From Microlunatus soli (GTDB taxonomy: Bacteria > Actinomycetota > Actinomycetes > Propionibacteriales > Propionibacteriaceae), in NCBI RefSeq assembly GCF_900105385.1, contig NZ_LT629772.1, positions 1,178,001 to 1,242,000 of the forward strand: a DNA stretch of 64,000 nt, written 5' to 3'. Both the position numbers and the translations under genes were made by a program. The notes beneath the pieces were generated by a model. The model was not told the origin of the DNA. It saw only the letters and a program-made list of their open reading frames with translations, and searched no databases. Below are positions 43,142 to 51,613 of this stretch, piece after piece (position 1 is the stretch's first letter; every line of letters starts with the position of its first letter).

Positions 43142-43776
43142 TCGAGACATCGCCGGACACCGTCGTCTTCGACCGACCGTCCGAGATCGGCCGGATCACC
43201 ATCGAACCGCTCGAACTGGACCGCGATCTGACCCTGCTGCACGGCTGGGTGACCGATCCGAAGGCCCGCTTCTGGGAGCTCCAGGATGCCGACCTGGAAC
43301 GCGTCCGAGCCGAGTACGCCGAGATCGACGCCGATGATCATCATCATGCCTGGCTCGGTCGGGTGAACGGTCGTCCGATCTTCCTGACCGAGAGCTACCT
43401 GCCCGCGCACAGCGAACTGGCCGACGTCTACTCGGTCCGGTCGGGCGACGTCGGCATGCATCTCCTGGTCGCGCCGACCGACCGGCCGCAGCACGGCACC
43501 ACCGACGCGGTGCTGTGCACCGTGCTGGAGTTCCTCTTCAGCAACCCTCGGTGCGAACGGGTGGTCGTCGAGCCCGACGTCGACAACACCAAGATCGCCA
43601 CCAAGAACGCGGCAGCGGGCTTCGTGGTGGACCGCGTCGTCCGGCTGCCGACCAAGCACGCCTCGCTCTCGTTCTGCAGTCGCGCCCAGTTCGCCGACAG
43701 CACGCTCGCCCGCAGCCCGCTCGCCCGTCGTCCTCAGCCAGCCCCTGATTCACCTACCCGGGAGGTTCTCCGATGA
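43138..43776 (+). CDS. desC: Siderophore N-acyltransferase
   Basis: A 212-residue GNAT-fold acyltransferase of the IucB/DesC type, which transfers succinyl- or acetyl-CoA to N-hydroxycadaverine. Visible marks are WVTDPKARFWELQDADLERVRAEY, HHAWLGRVNGRPIFLTESY, GDVGMHLLVAPTDRPQHGTT and VVVEPDVDNTKIATKNAAAGF. It overlaps desB and desD by ATGA. Confidence 0.93.
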   Translation: MIETSPDTVVFDRPSEIGRITIEPLELDRDLTLLHGWVTDPKARFWELQDADLERVRAEYAEIDADDHHHAWLGRVNGRPIFLTESYLPAHSELADVYSVRSGDVGMHLLVAPTDRPQHGTTDAVLCTVLEFLFSNPRCERVVVEPDVDNTKIATKNAAAGFVVDRVVRLPTKHASLSFCSRAQFADSTLARSPLARRPQPAPDSPTREVLR

Positions 43777-45632
43777 GCACCACCACTCTGCCCCGTTCGC
43801 ACGCCGGGTCGTTCGCAGCCACCGAACCGTCCGATGCCACCGGACAGTCTGCCGTCGCCCACCTCAATCCACGGACTGCCGAGGTCTGCCATCGACATCT
43901 GACGGCCAAGGCGATCGCGGAGTTCAGTCATGAACGGCTGATCGTTCCGCACCGCGAAGCTGCGACACCGGACGGCGGCCATCGGTACCGGCTGTCGATC
44001 GCCGGTAGTCGAGCCGAGTACACCTTCACCGCCCGGCTGCTTCCGTTGGAGCATTGGTTGATCGACCCCGGCTCACTCGCCCGGACGGTCGACGGTGACG
44101 AGTCGACGCCCGACGTCCTGGAGCTGATCCGCGAGCTGGCGCCGACGCTCGGAATCCCGGACAGCCTGTTGCGGACGTATCTGGAGGAGATCAGCAGCAC
44201 TCTGGCGGCTGCGATGTACAAGGCGACCCATCAACGGCTGACTGCGGCCGAGCTGGTCGATGCCGATTTCCAACAGATCGAGGCGGCGATGACCGAAGGG
44301 CATCCGGCCTTCGTCGCCAACAACGGCCGGATCGGATTCGGCGTCGGCGACTACGCCGCGTACGCGCCGGAGACCGGTCGGCCGGTGCGGATCCAGTGGC
44401 TGGCAGTACGTCGCGCGGCAAGCCACTTCGCCGCCATGGACGGCATCGACGAGGACGAGCTGTATCGGGCCGAGGTCGGGGCGGCGACACTGGCCCGGTT
44501 CGCCGACCGGTTGCGCAGCCTGGGCCTGGAGCCCGACGACTACCGCTACCTGCCGGTGCACCCGTGGCAGTGGGAGAACAAGATCACCGTCACCTTTGCC
44601 GCCGACCTGGCCCGGCGGGACCTGGTCTACCTCGAGCCCAGCGCTGCTCGTTATCAACCCCAGCAGTCGATCCGTACGCTGTTCAACCTCGACGATCCCG
44701 ACCGGGCCTACGTGAAAATGCCGTTGGCGATCCAGAACATGGGCTTCCTCCGCGGCCTGTCACCGCGCTACATGCGGGACACCCCGGCGATCAACGCCTG
44801 GGTGGCAGGCGTCGTCTCCGCTGATCCGGAACTGGGTGGCCGCGGGTTCGGTGTGCTGTGCGAGGCGGCGTCGATCGGCTACACCGGCAGCAGCTACGAA
44901 CGGATCGACGGCTCGGCACCGCAGCAGAAGATGGTCGCCGCGTTGTGGCGGGAGAGCCCGATGCCGCGGGTCCGCACCGACGAACGGCTGTCCACGATGG
45001 CGGCGGTGCTGCATCGGGACCGGAGCGGCCGGCCCCTGGTCGGCGAGTTGATCACCGCTTCCGGCCGATCCGCCGACGACTGGCTCGGCGCGTTCCTGCG
45101 GGCCTACCTGCGCCCGATCGTGCACTCCTTGCTGGTGCATCGGCTGGTGTTCATGCCGCACGGCGAAAACTTGATCATGGTGCTGAAGGACCACGTTCCG
45201 GCCCGGATGTTCATCAAGGACATCGGCGAGGAGGTCGCGGTGCTCGACGACCAGCCCTTGCCCGACGCCGCGCAGCGGATCCGGGCCGAGGTGCCGGAGG
45301 AGATGATCATGTTGTCGATCCATACCGATGTGTTCGACGGGTTCCTGCGCTACCTGGCAGCGATCCTCGACGATGCGGCTGTCCTGTCCGCAGAGCGCTT
45401 CTGGCAGCTCGTCGCCGACTGCCTGAACGACTACGCCGAGGACCACCCGGAGCAGGAGCAGCAGGTCCGGGAACTGTTCGCCGGGCAGTTTGCGCATTCC
45501 TGTCTCAACCGGTTGCAGTTGCGCAACACCCTGCGGATGGTGGACCTCGGCGATCAGGCCGGCTCACTGCAGTTCGCCGGCTCGCTGGACAATCCGATCG
45601 CCGGACGGCGGCGGACGCCCGCCCGCCGGTAG
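43773..45632 (+). CDS. desD: NIS siderophore synthetase (IucA/IucC family), desferrioxamine
   Basis: A 619-residue NRPS-independent synthetase that joins and cyclises N-succinyl-hydroxycadaverine units to ferrioxamine E/G1-type products with ATP. The IucA/IucC core is seen at GHPAFVANNGRIGFG, YLPVHPWQWENKI, SIRTLFNLDDPDRAYVKMPLAIQNMGFLRG and the FhuF-like C-terminal part ARMFIKDIGEEVAVLDDQPLP, MPHGENLIMVLKDH. It ends the operon; a hairpin follows 42 bp later. No exporter, receptor or reductase gene is attached. Confidence 0.96.
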   Translation: MSTTTLPRSHAGSFAATEPSDATGQSAVAHLNPRTAEVCHRHLTAKAIAEFSHERLIVPHREAATPDGGHRYRLSIAGSRAEYTFTARLLPLEHWLIDPGSLARTVDGDESTPDVLELIRELAPTLGIPDSLLRTYLEEISSTLAAAMYKATHQRLTAAELVDADFQQIEAAMTEGHPAFVANNGRIGFGVGDYAAYAPETGRPVRIQWLAVRRAASHFAAMDGIDEDELYRAEVGAATLARFADRLRSLGLEPDDYRYLPVHPWQWENKITVTFAADLARRDLVYLEPSAARYQPQQSIRTLFNLDDPDRAYVKMPLAIQNMGFLRGLSPRYMRDTPAINAWVAGVVSADPELGGRGFGVLCEAASIGYTGSSYERIDGSAPQQKMVAALWRESPMPRVRTDERLSTMAAVLHRDRSGRPLVGELITASGRSADDWLGAFLRAYLRPIVHSLLVHRLVFMPHGENLIMVLKDHVPARMFIKDIGEEVAVLDDQPLPDAAQRIRAEVPEEMIMLSIHTDVFDGFLRYLAAILDDAAVLSAERFWQLVADCLNDYAEDHPEQEQQVRELFAGQFAHSCLNRLQLRNTLRMVDLGDQAGSLQFAGSLDNPIAGRRRTPARR

Positions 45633-45673
45633 CCCGATCACGGGTCGGCTGCGCCGAGGGGCCGCGAAGCGCC

Positions 45674-45693
45674 GCCCCACCGTCAGGTGGGGC
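45674..45693 (+). terminator. Hairpin after desD
   Basis: GCCCCACC-GTCA-GGTGGGGC, an exact 8-bp stem with a 4-nt loop, 41 bp after the desD stop. Confidence 0.65.
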
Positions 45694-46092
45694 TGCGCCC
45701 CGCTCTCCTCCCCCTCTGCTCGACGAGCCTTGGCGAAGCGATCGTCGACGAAGCGGGGAGAGCCACGCGGTCGGGACACCGGGGGACGTGCGTCCCTGAC
45801 CACGACCAGGGTCGGGGGAAAGGGGCAGTTGTTGCGACGACGCGAGCCCTCGATCCCGCAGCGATCCCGAGCAGCCCCGAGTCACACGTCGTCACCGGAC
45901 CAGCCCCATGACGATCCGTGACCGCTCCATCATGCGCGCGTCGGCGGTCGCTCGGGGCCAGATGTCAGGAATTACCCGCAAAAACTGTGCGACCCGGGCG
46001 TGACGACCCCGCGTCGGCGGTGTCCTGCCCTGTGGCGCGCCGCCGCCGATCTTTCACATCCCGATGTGGCCCCTCGGGTGGCGGCCCGTCGT

Positions 46093-46138
46093 CGAGAGGG
46101 CCGCTCACCTGTCGGGGGTGGGTCGAGCGGCTCTCTCG
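46093..46138 (-). terminator. Hairpin terminator of rnpB
   Basis: CGAGAGGGCCGCTC and GAGCGGCTCTCTCG pair over 14 bp with one mismatch, about 20 nt past the 3' end of the RNase P RNA. Confidence 0.7.
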
Positions 46139-46158
46139 GTCGAACCGGCGGCTGAGGG

Positions 46159-46550
46159 GGCGAGCCGGCCGGTAAGCCGGATTCTGTACCGCCCGGAGGC
46201 GGTGGCGATCATCCATCTGCGACCGTCGTTGCCGACGGCCTGGTGCGATCTACCCGGAAACCTCGGGCGAGCAGCCCTCGAGCGGCTTCCGCGGAGGCGC
46301 CGAAGCGCCCCCTTCTTGATCTTGCTCCGGGTGGGGTTTACCGAGCCGGCCCAGTCACCTGGACCGCTGGTGGTCTCTTACACCACCGTTTCACCCTTAC
46401 CCGATGACCGATGATCATCGGGCGGTTTGCTTTCTGTGGCACTGTCCCGCGGGTCACCCCGGGTGGGTGTTACCCACCACCCTGCTCATCGGAGTCCGGA
46501 CTTTCCTCGACACCGGTCACCCGATGCCGCGATCGCCTGGCCGACTCGCC
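46159..46550 (-). ncRNA. rnpB: RNase P RNA (bacterial type A)
   Basis: The catalytic RNA that trims tRNA 5' leaders. On the minus strand the 5' side shows GAGGAAAGTCCGGACTCC and a following GGTGACCCGCGGGACAGTGCCACAG-type region (written here in part), the middle shows AGGGTAAGGGTGAAACGGTG, and the 3' side shows AGATGGATGATCGCC and ACAGAATCCGGCTTA, all diagnostic of rnpB. The ends are set by P1, where GGCGAGTCGGCC (5') pairs with GGCCGGCTCGCC (3') with one G-U pair. Ends may be off by a few bases. A TAGACT -10 lies just upstream and a hairpin terminator downstream. Confidence 0.95.
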
Positions 46551-46561
46551 CGAAGAGACAG

Positions 46562-46567
46562 TCTACG
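46562..46567 (-). promoter_or_regulatory. Candidate -10 (TAGACT) of rnpB
   Basis: Minus-strand TAGACT ends 11 nt before the deduced RNA 5' end, a fair fit for a sigma-A promoter given the uncertainty of that end. Confidence 0.5.
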
Positions 46568-46705
46568 GTCTGGCCGGCCGATCCGGCCAATGCCGAGCCC
46601 GGCCCGGCAGCGGGATGCGCCCGTCGCCCCATGCCGGCACGCGGGAATCGGACGAAGCCACCGAATCCGATTGACCGTCGCCGGGACCGGATCCAGCATG
46701 ATCAC

Positions 46706-47494
46706 ATGCCGACAGCAGACCAGACCTCGATCGCAGACACCGTCCAGGACAAGGCGGCTCGGTTGCTCAGCCTGCACCGCCGCCCCGAGATCCTCACCTT
46801 GATCAACTGCTGGGACGTGATCAGCGCCCGTACGGCAGCGGGGCTCACCGGCGCGCAGGCCATCGCCACCGCAAGCCACGCGATCGCCGCGTCCTACGGC
46901 TACCAGGACGGCGAGCAGATCAGCCGGGACGAGATGCTCGCGGTGGTGGCTCGGATCACCCGGTCGGTGGAGCTGCCGGTCACCGCCGATCTCGAAGCCG
47001 GTTACGGCGACGTCGGCGAGACGATCCGCCGAGCGATCGGGGTCGGCGTGGTCGGTGCCAATCTCGAAGATCACCTCCGGCCGATCGAGGAGTCGGTGGC
47101 GATGGTCGAGACAGCGCTCGCGGCCGGCGCGGCGGAGGGAGTGCCGATCGTGATCAACGCCCGGACCGACGCCTTCCTGCTGGCACCCGAGCGAGCCGCC
47201 GACCAGTCGCTCGCCGATGCGATCGAACGCGGCCGGGCCTATCAGCAGGCCGGCGCGCAGTGCGTCTTCGTGCCCGGTGTGCTGTCCACCGAGCTGATCG
47301 GTGAACTGGTCGGCGCGCTGGGCCGGCAGCAGGTCAGCATCATGAACGCTCCCGGTGGGCCGACGACGGCGGAGTTGGCCGAGCTCGGCGTCGCCCGGGT
47401 GTCGATCGGGCCGTTCGGACAGGCGCTCGCGACCGCCCGGTACGCCGAGATCGGCAGCCGCCTGCTGGCCGGCGGGGGCCTGCCGGCCGCCTGA
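46706..47494 (+). CDS. Isocitrate lyase/phosphoenolpyruvate mutase family protein
   Basis: A 262-residue TIM-barrel enzyme of the ICL/PEPM superfamily. Mg-binding and active-site segments are seen: NCWDVISARTAAGLTGAQAIATAS, PVTADLEAGYGD, GANLEDHLRPIEES and VINARTDAFLL. The family also includes methylisocitrate lyase, oxaloacetate decarboxylase and carboxyvinyl-carboxyphosphonate mutase; the short length favours a C-C lyase or hydrolase of unknown substrate. The open frame continues upstream over rnpB, but homology begins at ATG 46706. Confidence 0.85.
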   Translation: MPTADQTSIADTVQDKAARLLSLHRRPEILTLINCWDVISARTAAGLTGAQAIATASHAIAASYGYQDGEQISRDEMLAVVARITRSVELPVTADLEAGYGDVGETIRRAIGVGVVGANLEDHLRPIEESVAMVETALAAGAAEGVPIVINARTDAFLLAPERAADQSLADAIERGRAYQQAGAQCVFVPGVLSTELIGELVGALGRQQVSIMNAPGGPTTAELAELGVARVSIGPFGQALATARYAEIGSRLLAGGGLPAA

Positions 47495-48208
47495 TCAGAG
47501 ACCGGAGTTGACCGTCCGGACCAGGATCCGGCCGCACTCCTCGCAGCGCAGCACCTCGTCGTCGGCCGCCGCAGCGAAGTCCCGTAGGTCGGCCGCATTG
47601 ACCTCCAGCTGGCAACCGGTACAGCGCCGGTTGCGCAGCTCTGCCGCGCCGACGCCGCCGTGGCCGGCGCGGAGCTTGTCGTAGCTGGCCAACAACTGGG
47701 CCGGGATGTCGGCGGCCACCGCGTCACGCCGGGTGCTCTGATCGGACAGCTCCCCGTCGATGCCGGTCACCTGCTGGTCGCGGCGGGCGATCACCTCGGC
47801 CGCCTTCTGTTCCAGCTCGGCGCTGGCAGCGGCACGCTGATCACGGGTCGCGACGGCCGTCTCCAGTTGTTCCATCACCTCGAGCTCGGCGTCCTCCAGA
47901 TCACCGATCCGGCGGTCCAGATGCTGGATCTCCTCGACCAGTCCTGCCAGCGCCTTCGGGTCACCGACCGAGCCGTCGTCGATCCGCTGCTGGTTGCGGA
48001 TCCGCCGCTGCCGGACCGGCTCCAGGTCGGTCTCGGACTGCCGCTGCGCCAACTCCAGATCCGACACCTTGGTCTCGGCCTCGACCAGCGCCTCGGAGGC
48101 GGCCGACCGATCGGCAGCCAGCTTGGCCAGCTGCGCATGCTCGGGCAGATTGGCCCGGCGATGCTGCAACTGCGCGATCGTCGTGTCGACGGCCTGCAGG
48201 TCCAGCAA
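47495..48208 (-). CDS. Coiled-coil zinc-ribbon protein
   Basis: About 237 residues: a long helical hairpin rich in Glu, Arg and Gln (residues 1-185) and a C-terminal C4 zinc ribbon (RCTGCQLEV … LRCEECGRIL). It belongs to a conserved actinobacterial group of unknown role, possibly in nucleic-acid or stress metabolism. The start is odd: homologues begin about ten residues earlier and that stretch (KADHAVQLR) is encoded here, but the frame between its upstream stop and TTG 48208 holds no ATG, GTG or TTG; only ATC codons at 48241/48238 after GGAGGG, or CTG 48214. I list the TTG as the conservative start. Confidence 0.8.
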   Translation of the reverse strand: MLDLQAVDTTIAQLQHRRANLPEHAQLAKLAADRSAASEALVEAETKVSDLELAQRQSETDLEPVRQRRIRNQQRIDDGSVGDPKALAGLVEEIQHLDRRIGDLEDAELEVMEQLETAVATRDQRAAASAELEQKAAEVIARRDQQVTGIDGELSDQSTRRDAVAADIPAQLLASYDKLRAGHGGVGAAELRNRRCTGCQLEVNAADLRDFAAAADDEVLRCEECGRILVRTVNSGL

Positions 48209-48645
48209 CCTCAGCTGGACCGCGTGATCGGCTTTGATGATTCAGCCCTCCCAACCCTGCATCGCCCCGGGAATCGCCGGCGGCGTTTCCTCGTTGCCGG
48301 TCCACCCTATTCGCAGCCGTGCGGTCCGGTGTCAACAGGCCAGTTCGGTGCCGAACGGGCCGGTCCCGCAGCGTCAGGACAATCCGCTGCCGACAGGCGG
48401 CTGCTGTGCTGGACGCCGACCTGGACGATGGTGCATCATTTCTGGCAGAGCGAGCACGGACCGCTGCCACCTCTGGGCAGCAGGGAATGAAATCTGCCGG
48501 TACCGAGTTGGGCCGGACAGCAGCGATCCCGGACCGTGATGGTCGAGCGCCCGGTACAGCCCGGGAATTCCTGCAGCACCCCGACCTCCCGGGTCTTGGC
48601 GATGTGGCCGACCCAGCCGTTCCCGTACGCCTGAGATGGACCGCC

Positions 48646-49875
48646 ATGACCAGCGCCACCGCGCCCTCCGCTCCCGTTGCCCTCGGCGACCGCTTCGTCG
48701 GCCGCAAGTACGTCCAACTCGTGCTGTTGCTGGGCGCCCTGACCGCGATCGGTCCGCTGACCATCGACACCTATCTGCCCGCGCTGCCGGCTCTGCGCGC
48801 CGAACTGCAGGCCGGCGATGCCAGCACCCAGCTGACCATGACCGGTCTGCTGGCCGGACTCGGACTCGGTCAATTGATCATCGGTCCGCTGTCGGATTCG
48901 GTCGGCCGGCGGAAGCCGCTGATCTTCGGTCTGCTCGGCCACGCCCTGATGTCACTGGTCTGCGCACTGGCGCCGAGCATCGAGATGTTGATCATCGCCC
49001 GTACGGTTCAGGGATTGTCCGGCGCTGCGGTCGCGGTGGTCGCGATGGCGATCGTTCGGGACCTGTTCACCGGCCTGAAGGCCGCCCAGCTACTGTCCCG
49101 GCTGGTGCTGGTGACCGGGGTGTCCCCCATCCTGGCGCCGAGCCTGGGCAGCGCACTGCTGGCATTGACCGACTGGCAAGGAATCTTCGTGGTGCTGGCG
49201 CTGATCGCGTTGGCGGCGATGATCATCGCCGTCGTGGCACTGCCCGAGACGCTGCCGACCGGACGTCGGGTGCCGGCCGAGCCGCTGCGCTGGCTGCAGG
49301 GCTACGCCGGTCTGTTCGCCGATCGCCGATACCTGACGATGGTCGCGGTGGCCGCGTTGATGTTCGCTGCGCTGTTCGGCTACGTCGCCGGCTCGCCGTT
49401 CGTGTTGCAGGACGTCTTCGGGCTGAGCCCGGCCACGTACGGTGTGGTGTTCGCCGTCAATGCTGTCGGGCTGATCGTCATGACGCAGCTGAATCCGTTG
49501 CTGGTCAAGCGATTCGGGCCCGAGCGGGTGCTGCGTGGAGCGGTGATCACCGCTGTCACGGCCTCGGTGGCGCTGCTGCTGACCTCGCTGTCGGGTGCCG
49601 GGCTGATCGGCTTCGTGGTGCCGATCTTCGCACTGCTCGCCGCCTGCGGGGTTTCCGCGCCGAACGCAGCCGCGATCGCACTGTCCCGGCACGGCGAGAA
49701 CGCCGGCACCGCCGCCGCCCTGCTCGGTTCGGCCCAGTTCGTGATCGGTGGTCTGGCCACTCCGCTGGTCGGGCTGCTGAACAACGGCACCGCCGTCCCG
49801 CTGGCCGGCATGATGATCTTGGCCACCGGCCTGGCTCTGGCCCTGATGTTGCGGCTGTCCCGGCGATCGCTCTGA
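48646..49875 (+). CDS. MFS transporter, Bcr/CflA drug-efflux type
   Basis: A 409-residue, 12-helix major facilitator protein. ALTAIGPLTIDTYLPALPAL (helix 1) and LGQLIIGPLSDSVGRRKPL (motif A) place it in the Bcr/CflA subfamily of 14-TMS-like DHA1 exporters; PxLGSALL follows in helix 5. The in-frame extension upstream of ATG 48646 is not conserved. It could export a drug or the siderophore made 3 kb away, but nothing links the two. Confidence 0.9.
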   Translation: MTSATAPSAPVALGDRFVGRKYVQLVLLLGALTAIGPLTIDTYLPALPALRAELQAGDASTQLTMTGLLAGLGLGQLIIGPLSDSVGRRKPLIFGLLGHALMSLVCALAPSIEMLIIARTVQGLSGAAVAVVAMAIVRDLFTGLKAAQLLSRLVLVTGVSPILAPSLGSALLALTDWQGIFVVLALIALAAMIIAVVALPETLPTGRRVPAEPLRWLQGYAGLFADRRYLTMVAVAALMFAALFGYVAGSPFVLQDVFGLSPATYGVVFAVNAVGLIVMTQLNPLLVKRFGPERVLRGAVITAVTASVALLLTSLSGAGLIGFVVPIFALLAACGVSAPNAAAIALSRHGENAGTAAALLGSAQFVIGGLATPLVGLLNNGTAVPLAGMMILATGLALALMLRLSRRSL

Positions 49876-49904
49876 TCGGGAGAACCCGACAGCACCGGCT
49901 CAGC

Positions 49905-49962
49905 CGGCGGACCCGATTCTCGGCGGACCTGATTCGGCCGACCCGACTCAGCCGACCGGACC
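49905..49962. repeat. 14-16-bp degenerate tandem repeat spanning a stop codon (four units)
   Basis: Units start at 49905, 49921, 49935 and 49949 and follow CGGC(G/C)GACC(C/T)GATT. The stop of the histidine phosphatase gene (tca 49948-49950) lies at the border of the last two units. The MFS gene ends 30 bp away on the other strand. Confidence 0.7.
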
Positions 49963-50526
49963 GTTCCAGCGTTGCAGTGCGGGCTCGTTCTTCTCCCAGC
50001 CGAGCACCGAGATCGTCGCCGTGTGCAGCGGGAACTGATCACCCAGGCTGATGTCGAGTCCGAGCCAGCACAGGGTCAAGACCCGGAGGGCGTGGCCGTG
50101 AGCGAACGCGATCGACCGTTCGACGCCGGAGTTGCGCACTCTGTCCACCACCCGGGTCAGCCGCTGGACCACGTCAGCCGGTGACTCGCCGCCCGGGCAG
50201 CCGTCCCGCCACAGATCCCAGTCCGGGCGGGCGGTCCGGATGTCCGGACTGGTCCGGCCCTCGTAGTCCCCGTAGGCCCATTCGACGAGATCATCGTCGG
50301 TCTTCGGTTCGGCATCGCCGGTGAACCCGGCCAATCGGGCCGTCTCCCGGGCCCGCAGGCGTGGACTGGTCAGGATCAGCCCGAAGTCCTCCGGCAGCAG
50401 TCGGCCGTTGAGCAGCTCGGCCTGTTCGCGGCCGTGTTCGGTCAGCGGCAGATCGGTGGTCGAGGTGTGCTGACCGCTCTTGCTCCACTCGGTCTCACCG
50501 TGCCGGACCAGGTACAGCTCGGTCAC
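49948..50526 (-). CDS. Histidine phosphatase family protein
   Basis: A 192-residue phosphoglycerate-mutase-like enzyme. The phospho-accepting His is in LYLVRHGETEW (His 9), with the partner Arg in TSPRLRARETA, Glu in LVEWAYGDYEG and the second His in IAFAHGHALRVL. Such proteins are phosphatases of sugars or nucleotides; the substrate is open. The ATG overlaps the stop of the GNAT-like gene. Confidence 0.88.
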   Translation of the reverse strand: MTELYLVRHGETEWSKSGQHTSTTDLPLTEHGREQAELLNGRLLPEDFGLILTSPRLRARETARLAGFTGDAEPKTDDDLVEWAYGDYEGRTSPDIRTARPDWDLWRDGCPGGESPADVVQRLTRVVDRVRNSGVERSIAFAHGHALRVLTLCWLGLDISLGDQFPLHTATISVLGWEKNEPALQRWNGPVG

Positions 50527-51482
50527 CGGTCGAGCTCCGGAAAGCGCTGCTGATCGATCACGCCCTCCCGGACGCTCCAGTGCCCGCCGTCATTCAGCCG
50601 GGCGACGATCGCCCGCTCCAGTGACGTCCGCTGCGGCAACGTCGTGTGATCGACCTCGCCCCGCCGGCGGAAGACGAAGAACAGGGCATCGCCGTCGCCG
50701 TCCCGCGGCTCACCGCGCAGCTCCCACAGCTGCTGGAAGGCGACCATGTTGGATTCCGGCGCCAGCACCTCGACCAGCTGCGGATCCAGCAACCAGGACG
50801 CGCAGTGGAACAACGTCGTCGGGTAGTCGGCGAAATACCGACCGAAGAAGGCGCGTGCGCGGCCGAACGACTCGGCCACCGCCTCCGGGGTCAGCGGACC
50901 GGCCTCGGGGATATGGGTCGAGATCACCCAGCCACCGTCGATCCCGGGCAACTCGGAGCGGGTGAGATTGAACTGGAGCCGGCCGAGCCAGTAGAGGGCG
51001 CCGGACCAGGCGACGGTCAACCAGCCGAACGTGTGCAGACCGAATTCCCCGTAGGTGCGGCGGTGCACCCAGGCCTGCTGTCCGAGATCGGACAGGCTGA
51101 CCTCGGAGATGTCTCGGCCGATGCCCCGCTCGGCATGGAAGGCGGCGACGTCGTCGGCGGTGACCAACAACGCCAGCAGGGGCAGGACGCCGATCCCCCA
51201 CTCGGCGTCGGCACGCTCGCGTTCGTCCCCGGCGTAGCCGGCGAACGGCTGCTCCTCGCTGTCGAAGGCACCGATCCGCGCCCTCAGCGCCGCCGCCAAC
51301 TCCTCGACCTGAGCGAGACGGTCGGTGTCGGCGAGCACTCGTTCGATGATCGCGGCCAGCTCGGCACGATCGTCGTCACGGAATCCCAGCCGGCGCAGGG
51401 CGGCGTCGTCGGCGGCGGCCAGGCGATCGGCGGCGGTTCGGGTCGGGGTGGTTCGAGCAGAGGAGGTCGCGGGAGTCGGCAC
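50523..51482 (-). CDS. Acyltransferase domain-containing protein (GNAT-like N and C domains)
   Basis: A 319-residue protein with an Ala-rich helical N-terminal part (TAADRLAAADDAALRRLGFRDDDRAELAAIIERVL) and a C-terminal part with YGEFGLHTFGWLTVAWSGALYWLGRLQFNLTR, ISTHIPEAGPLTPEAVAESFGRARAFF and TTLFHCASWLLDPQLVEVL. This matches what I remember of actinobacterial proteins labelled as GNAT-like acyltransferases. Start GTG 51482 follows TAAGGT by 7 nt (leaderless). It is coupled to the histidine phosphatase by ATGA. Confidence 0.7.
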   Translation of the reverse strand: MPTPATSSARTTPTRTAADRLAAADDAALRRLGFRDDDRAELAAIIERVLADTDRLAQVEELAAALRARIGAFDSEEQPFAGYAGDERERADAEWGIGVLPLLALLVTADDVAAFHAERGIGRDISEVSLSDLGQQAWVHRRTYGEFGLHTFGWLTVAWSGALYWLGRLQFNLTRSELPGIDGGWVISTHIPEAGPLTPEAVAESFGRARAFFGRYFADYPTTLFHCASWLLDPQLVEVLAPESNMVAFQQLWELRGEPRDGDGDALFFVFRRRGEVDHTTLPQRTSLERAIVARLNDGGHWSVREGVIDQQRFPELDR

Positions 51483-51489
51483 GGTCCAA

Positions 51490-51495
51490 ACCTTA
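51490..51495 (-). promoter_or_regulatory. Candidate -10 (TAAGGT) for a leaderless gene
   Basis: Minus-strand TAAGGT ends 7 nt before GTG 51482. Confidence 0.55.
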
Positions 51496-51613
51496 GCGGG
51501 CCGCGGTCGGCAACTCCCGGCCATCGATCCTCCCCCAGGTCGTCGGTACGGCCGGACCACGGCTTGGCTTCGTCAGCTCGTGGGGCTGTCGGACCGAGTG
51601 CAAGAATGCGGTC

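Larger units (their letters stand above)
45633..46158. other. 526-bp intergenic region between desD and rnpB
   Basis: I see no convincing coding frame here. It contains the des terminator hairpin (45674-45693) and the rnpB terminator (46093-46138); the roughly 400 bp between them have several short GC-rich hairpins but nothing I recognise. Confidence 0.5.

Noticed and set aside
45694-46092. Hidden small gene or regulatory RNA between desD and rnpB
   Set aside because: Several open frames exist but codon use is poor (no third-position GC pattern), no start signals fit, and no known RNA family is recognised.
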